From Actinomycetota bacterium (GTDB taxonomy: Bacteria > Actinomycetota > Actinomycetes > Propionibacteriales > Nocardioidaceae), in NCBI GenBank assembly GCA_009702305.1, contig WLIH01000163.1, forward strand, positions 1 through 6,402: DNA of 6,402 nucleotides, in the 5' to 3' direction. A program made the position numbers and the translations under genes. Positions 1 through 3,441 of the stretch are shown piece by piece (position 1 is the first letter of the stretch; each line of letters starts with the position of its first letter). Under the pieces are notes generated by a model. It was not told the origin of the DNA. It did not search any database and saw nothing but the letters and a program-made list of their open reading frames with translations.

Positions 1-998
1 GCGTGATAGCAGGCCCACTCGGCGAACGACTCGTTGAGCCACAGGTCGTCCCACCACTTCATGGTGACGAGGTCGCCGAACCACATGTGCGCCATCTCGT
101 GCAGGATCACCGAGCAGCGGAACTCGTAGAACGAGCGCGGCTGACGCGAGCGGGGGAGGTACTCGTCGCGCAGCGTCACGCAGCCGGCGTTCTCCATCGC
201 GCCCATGTTGTACTCCGGCACGTAGAGCTGGTCGTACTTGCCGAACGGGTAGGGGTAGTCGAAGGCCTCCTCGAAGAACTCGAAGCCGGCCTCGGTGAGC
301 TTGACCAGCTCGTCGACGTCGAGGAACTCCACCAGCGACTGACGGCAGTAGTGACCGAGCGGGATCTCGCCGTGCTTGCCGGCGTAGACGTGCTGCACCT
401 CGTGGTACTCGCCGGCGACGATCGCGGTGATGTAGGTCGACATCGGCTGGGTCGGCTCGAAGTGCCACACCGCGACGCCGTCGGAGACCGGCTCGGGCTG
501 CGGGCTGGGGGAGTTGGAGACGACCTTCCAGTGGGCGGGTGCCGTCACGTGGAAGGTGAAGGGTGCCTTGAGGTCGGGCTGCTCGAAGGTCGTGTACACC
601 CGTCGGGCGTCGGGCACCTCGAACTGCGAGTAGAGGTAGACGCGGTCGTCGACGGGGTCCACGAAGCGGTGCAGACCCTCGCCCGTATGCGAGTAGGTGC
701 AGTCGGCGCGCACGACGAGCACGTTGTCGCCCGCCAGGCCGGGCAGGGCGATCCGGCTGTCGGCGTACGCCGTCGCGGGGTCGAGCGCGCTGCCGTTGAG
801 GGTGATCTCGTGCACGGTGGCGCCGACGAGGTCGGCGAAGGTCTCGCTGCCGGGCTCGGAGCAGGTGAACTCGATGGTGGTCGTGGAGGCGAAGGTCGTG
901 TCGCCCGTCGTGAGATCCAGGTCGATGGAGTACGACGTGACGTCCAGGAGAGCGGCGCGGGTGGCGGCTTCGTCCCGGGTGAGGTTGGTTCCAGGCAT
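1..998 (-). CDS. pepN: Aminopeptidase N, M1 zinc metallopeptidase (partial, N-terminal 332 residues)
   Basis: Cytosolic aminopeptidase that removes N-terminal residues from peptides during protein turnover. The C-terminal part lies beyond the left edge; the family is usually about 850 residues, so roughly 40% is present. Seen directly: the substrate-binding motif GAMEN at residues 266-270 (plus-strand positions 189-203), the zinc motif HEMAH at 300-304 (positions 87-101), and the third zinc ligand E323 in WLNESFAEW, exactly 18 residues after the second His. The preceding residues 1 to about 260 form the usual beta-rich N-terminal domain, including YLYSQFEVPDARR. The start at 998 gives MPGTNLTRDEA, which I recall as the common start in actinobacterial PepN; an in-frame ATG at 1010 would add MIGR, and neither has a good ribosome binding site. 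It is transcribed divergently from the CHAP gene. All catalytic residues expected in this part are intact. Identification is very secure. Confidence 0.97.
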   Translation of the reverse strand, partial: MPGTNLTRDEAATRAALLDVTSYSIDLDLTTGDTTFASTTTIEFTCSEPGSETFADLVGATVHEITLNGSALDPATAYADSRIALPGLAGDNVLVVRADCTYSHTGEGLHRFVDPVDDRVYLYSQFEVPDARRVYTTFEQPDLKAPFTFHVTAPAHWKVVSNSPSPQPEPVSDGVAVWHFEPTQPMSTYITAIVAGEYHEVQHVYAGKHGEIPLGHYCRQSLVEFLDVDELVKLTEAGFEFFEEAFDYPYPFGKYDQLYVPEYNMGAMENAGCVTLRDEYLPRSRQPRSFYEFRCSVILHEMAHMWFGDLVTMKWWDDLWLNESFAEWACYH

Positions 999-1135
999 GC
1001 GGCCGATCATCGCACTCGGCGCGCCGACGCCTCTCAACCAGGGTGCGGCCGGGACGCCTGGGGCGCTTGGGGCAAATGTGAAAATTTGTGACGTATCGGC
1101 GTGTCGGTCCTTGACCTGCGCTTTACTTCTGCCTC
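999..1135. promoter_or_regulatory. Divergent intergenic region between pepN and the CHAP gene
   Basis: These 137 bases must hold the promoters of both pepN (minus strand) and the plus-strand CHAP gene. The most AT-rich part is 1073-1091. It contains a 10-base-period direct repeat of TGTGA and an inverted repeat CAAAT-N6-ATTTG. TTGACC at 1111-1116 resembles a -35 box for the plus strand, but no good -10 box lies 16-18 bases downstream. I see no convincing promoter pair for pepN. There is no sign of the long ydaO-type (cyclic di-AMP) riboswitch that often precedes actinobacterial cell-wall hydrolase genes, and the space is tight for one. Confidence 0.5.
1073..1091. promoter_or_regulatory. Possible regulator-binding site: TGTGA direct repeat with nested inverted repeat
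   Basis: TGTGA occurs at 1077-1081 and again at 1087-1091, a period of 10 bases, or about one helical turn. Overlapping it, CAAAT (1073-1077) and ATTTG (1084-1088) form a perfect 5-base inverted repeat with a 6-base spacer. This is an AT-rich island in otherwise very GC-rich DNA, placed 45-63 bases before the CHAP start. On the minus strand the repeat reads TCACA-N5-TCACA, loosely like the direct-repeat sites of M. tuberculosis PhoP. It is not the CRP/GlxR palindrome, because the second half is direct rather than inverted. The cognate regulator is unknown. Confidence 0.3.
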
Positions 1136-1138
1136 GTG
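1124..1138 (+). promoter_or_regulatory. Possible -10 element of a leaderless transcript for the CHAP gene
   Basis: TACTTC at 1124-1129 partly matches the actinobacterial -10 pattern TANNNT; the last base is C. It ends six bases before the GTG start codon at 1136, which is the spacing expected if transcription begins on the start codon. No purine-rich Shine-Dalgarno sequence is present in the 20 bases before the GTG, and the in-frame stop at 1112-1114 rules out any start further upstream. Together these favour leaderless translation, but the -10 match alone is weak. Confidence 0.3.
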
Positions 1139-2752
1139 ACCATCCTTCGGCGTGTCGTCTTGACACTTGTCGCAGCGATGATCTCTGCCCTGGTCGCGTC
1201 CGTGCCGAGCCTGCCGACGGCCAGCGCCACGTCGACGTACCTCTGCTCCGGCTACACCTCGTGCGCCGACGCGGGCTACTCGCACTTCGGCTACCGCACC
1301 GAGGGCAGCCAGATGTGGTGGCGGATGTACAGCGGCCACAACTGCACCAACTACGTGGCCTACCGCATGGTGCAGAACGGCATGTCGAGCGAACGCCCCT
1401 GGTCGGGCAACGGCAACGCCGAGAACTGGGGCCTCGCGATGGCCGACATCACCGACCGGACCCCGATGGTCGGGGCGGTCGCGTGGTGGAAGGCCAACGT
1501 GCCGGGCGCCGGCTCCAACGGTCACGTCGCCTACGTCGAGAAGGTGGTCTCCCGCACCGAGATCATCATCTCCGAGGACAGCTGGAGCGGTGACTTCCAC
1601 TGGCGCCGCATCGAGAAGGACGGCGGCAGCTGGCCGAGCGGCTTCATCCACTTCGCCGACCGCGCGGTCGAGCTCGAGGACCCGCCGGTGATCACCGGCA
1701 ACGTCGCCGTGGGCGAGGCGCTCACCGCTACGACCGGCGACTGGAGCCCGGCCGGCTCCTACGACTTCCAGTGGTACGCCGCCGGGCAGCCGATCGCCGG
1801 CGCCACCGAGCGCACCTTCGTGCCCAGCCCGGCCCAGCGCAAGATGCGCCTCAGCGTGGGAGTCGCGGCCCAGCGCCGCGGCTACCTCCCCGGAGAGGCC
1901 ACCTCGCCGCGCACGGCCAAGGTCGCGCTCGGCACGCTCGCGATCAGCGACCGACCGGTGCTGAGCGGGCTCGCGCGGGTCGACGAGACGCTCTCGGTCG
2001 CCGGCGGCGGCTGGTCGCCCGAGCCCGACAGCACCCGCATCCAGTGGTACGCCGACGGCGAGCCGATCGAGGGCGCCACCGAGTCCTCGCTGCACCTGCG
2101 CCAGGGCCAGATCCGTCAGCGGATCACCGCGACGATCACGGCCAGCCGTGAGGGCTACCGCGACTCCGTGCTCACCTCCGAGGCCAGCGAGCCGGTGCAG
2201 GCCGGGCGCTTCGAGATCACCGAGCCCTTCACGGTGGCCGGTCGCCTGCGCGTGGGTCGCGTGCTCACGGTCACCCCGGGCAGCTACGAGCCGCGTGACG
2301 CCGACGTGGCCTACACCTGGCTGCGCAACGGTGCCGAGATCGACGGCGCGCACGCGGCGACGTACCAGCTCACCCCGCAGGACGTCGGCAAGAGCATCAC
2401 GGTGCGCGCGGACCTGACCCGGGCGGGCTACCGCGACGAGTCGGTGCTGATGACGACCGAGGGTCGGGTCACGACCAAGCCCGAGCTCACGGTCCAGGCC
2501 GACGGCAAGGCGGGCAAGGTCGTCGTGCGCCTGCGGGTCACGGCTCCGGGCGTCGAGCAGCCCGGTGGTCCGGTCACCGTCTCGATCGGCCGCCACGAGG
2601 TCAGCGGCGAACTGGTCGACGGCGTCGTCCGCCTGGTGCTGTCCGGCATCGAGCCCGGCAAGCACCAGCTGCGCGTCGTGTACGCCGGCACCTCGGTCGT
2701 CGAGGCTGCCCGCGAGGTGGTCCAGGTGAAGGTCCTGCGGCCCGAGAAGTAG
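1136..2752 (+). CDS. Secreted CHAP-domain peptidoglycan hydrolase with C-terminal Ig-like repeats
   Basis: Predicted exported enzyme of 538 residues; CHAP domains usually cut peptidoglycan as amidases or endopeptidases. Residues 1-31 form a signal peptide (MTILRR, a hydrophobic core, then a probable cut after PTASA). Residues 32 to about 174 are the CHAP domain: catalytic Cys C70 in HNCTNYVAYR, His H130 in NGHVAYVE, and E147 in ISEDSW as the probable third residue. C37 and C43 are the only other cysteines and could form a disulfide. Three Ig-like repeats follow (about 184-266, 267-355, 358-447), then a different Ig-like domain (448-538) resembling the bacterial Big_3 type. The repeats probably act as a cell-wall or surface spacer, or as a binding arm; that role is inferred. 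The GTG start is the only one possible between the in-frame stop at 1112 and ATG codon 15, and the latter would remove most of the signal peptide. The DsbA-like gene starts nine bases after the stop, suggesting one transcript. Confidence 0.9.
   Translation: MTILRRVVLTLVAAMISALVASVPSLPTASATSTYLCSGYTSCADAGYSHFGYRTEGSQMWWRMYSGHNCTNYVAYRMVQNGMSSERPWSGNGNAENWGLAMADITDRTPMVGAVAWWKANVPGAGSNGHVAYVEKVVSRTEIIISEDSWSGDFHWRRIEKDGGSWPSGFIHFADRAVELEDPPVITGNVAVGEALTATTGDWSPAGSYDFQWYAAGQPIAGATERTFVPSPAQRKMRLSVGVAAQRRGYLPGEATSPRTAKVALGTLAISDRPVLSGLARVDETLSVAGGGWSPEPDSTRIQWYADGEPIEGATESSLHLRQGQIRQRITATITASREGYRDSVLTSEASEPVQAGRFEITEPFTVAGRLRVGRVLTVTPGSYEPRDADVAYTWLRNGAEIDGAHAATYQLTPQDVGKSITVRADLTRAGYRDESVLMTTEGRVTTKPELTVQADGKAGKVVVRLRVTAPGVEQPGGPVTVSIGRHEVSGELVDGVVRLVLSGIEPGKHQLRVVYAGTSVVEAAREVVQVKVLRPEK
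1685..2476 (+). repeat. Three tandem Ig-like repeats within the CHAP protein gene
   Basis: Each unit is about 85-90 codons (approximately 1685-1933, 1934-2200 and 2207-2476). The shared protein pattern is VG..L.....G.W.P.....(Q/T)W...G..I.GA....(Y/F)......(M/I)...(V/A)......GY. Units 1 and 2 are also alike in DNA: the 42 bases at 1769-1810 and 2042-2083, encoding QWYA.G.PI.GATE, match at 37 positions by my count. Unit 3 has diverged more (TWLRNGAEIDGAHAATY). This suggests expansion by internal duplication, with unit 3 either older or evolving faster. Such repeats are common in exported actinobacterial proteins. Confidence 0.8.
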
Positions 2753-2761
2753 CCTCGGATC

Positions 2762-3364
2762 ATGACGACCAAAGCCGAGTTCTGGTTCGACCCGCTCTGT
2801 CCCTTCGCCTGGATCACCTCGCGGTGGATCCTCGAGGTCGAGCAGGTCCGCGACATCGAGGTGCACTGGCGGATCATGAGCCTGGGCTACCTCAACCAGG
2901 ACAAGGACATCCCCGAGGAGTACCGCAAGATGCTCGAGGGCGCCTGGGGTCCCGTGCGCATCTGCATGGCCGTCGATCAGGACCACGGCCAGGAGAAGGT
3001 CTTCGCGCTCTACACCGCGATGGGCACCCGCATCCACCGCGAGCAGCGTGGGCGCGACAAGGACGTCATGGCCGAAGCGCTTGCCGAGGTCGGCCTGCCG
3101 GCGTCGTACGTCGACGCCTTCGACGACGCGCAGTACGACGAGGCGATCATCGCGAGCCATCACCTCGGCATGGACCAGGTCGGCGACGAGGTCGGCACCC
3201 CGACCATCTCGATCGACGGTGTCGCGTTCTTCGGCCCCGTCATGACCTCCATCCCCAAGGGCGAGGAGGCCGGCAAGGTCTGGGACGGTGCGGTGGCGCT
3301 CGCGGCGTATCCGTACTTCTTCGAGCTGAAGCGCTCGCGCAACCAGCCCCTCGACTTCAGCTGA
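2762..3364 (+). CDS. DsbA-family thioredoxin-fold protein, Rv2466c-like (mycothiol-dependent nitroreductase family), CPFA active site
   Basis: Cytosolic protein of 200 residues with no signal peptide. From memory it closely resembles M. tuberculosis Rv2466c, a mycothiol-dependent reductase: shared stretches include FWFDPLC, WITSRWILEV, VRDIEV, AWGPVR, VGTPT, GVAFFGPV, IP.GEEAGK.WD and FFELKR. The thioredoxin-type active site lies at residues 13-16, and the cis-proline expected after strand 3 is P147 in GTPT. The notable feature is the active site: Rv2466c has CPWC, whereas this protein has C13-P-F-A16. It keeps the nucleophilic Cys and lacks the resolving one. C68 is the only other cysteine. 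A monothiol mechanism using mycothiol is therefore likely, but is inferred. The ATG at 2762 gives the family-typical short N-terminus. It has only a weak ribosome binding site (GAGAAG at 2744-2749, overlapping the end of the CHAP gene), so translational coupling is plausible. Confidence 0.92.
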   Translation: MTTKAEFWFDPLCPFAWITSRWILEVEQVRDIEVHWRIMSLGYLNQDKDIPEEYRKMLEGAWGPVRICMAVDQDHGQEKVFALYTAMGTRIHREQRGRDKDVMAEALAEVGLPASYVDAFDDAQYDEAIIASHHLGMDQVGDEVGTPTISIDGVAFFGPVMTSIPKGEEAGKVWDGAVALAAYPYFFELKRSRNQPLDFS

Positions 3365-3406
3365 CGCGTCGCGGCCACGTGGTCTGAGCCACAGGTCTGG
3401 GCCGGG

Positions 3407-3433
3407 GTGGCGCGCGCCCGCGCGCAGTTCCAC
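3407..3433 (+). other. GC-rich stem-loop before the giant secreted-protein gene
   Basis: GCGCGC (3410-3415) can pair with GCGCGC (3420-3425) around a four-base loop. GTG (3407-3409) and CAC (3431-3433) can add an outer stem across a bulge. No T-run follows, so it is not a classical terminator. It ends nine bases before the next start codon and could weaken read-through from the DsbA-like gene or affect translation. In DNA this rich in G and C such a structure may also be chance. Confidence 0.3.
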
Positions 3434-3441
3434 GATGAGCC

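Noticed and set aside
3..1091. A 362-codon open frame on the plus strand opposite pepN.
   Set aside because: The minus strand carries the intact GAMEN and HExxH-18-E motifs of aminopeptidase N, so the plus-strand frame is a shadow.
999..1135. A cyclic di-AMP (ydaO-type) riboswitch before the cell-wall hydrolase gene.
   Set aside because: The region shows no matching conserved core, is short for such an element, and the gene seems to start with little or no leader.
3375..3382. An 8-base palindrome, CCACGTGG, after the DsbA-like gene.
   Set aside because: It is short, has no extended arms or T-run, and is likely chance at this base composition.
33..3397. A 13-base repeat, TGAGCCACAGGTC, inside pepN and again at 3385-3397.
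   Set aside because: A 13-base match within 6.4 kb of GC-rich DNA is not surprising. One copy is constrained coding sequence around the WLNES motif, and there is no third copy or symmetry to suggest an attachment site.
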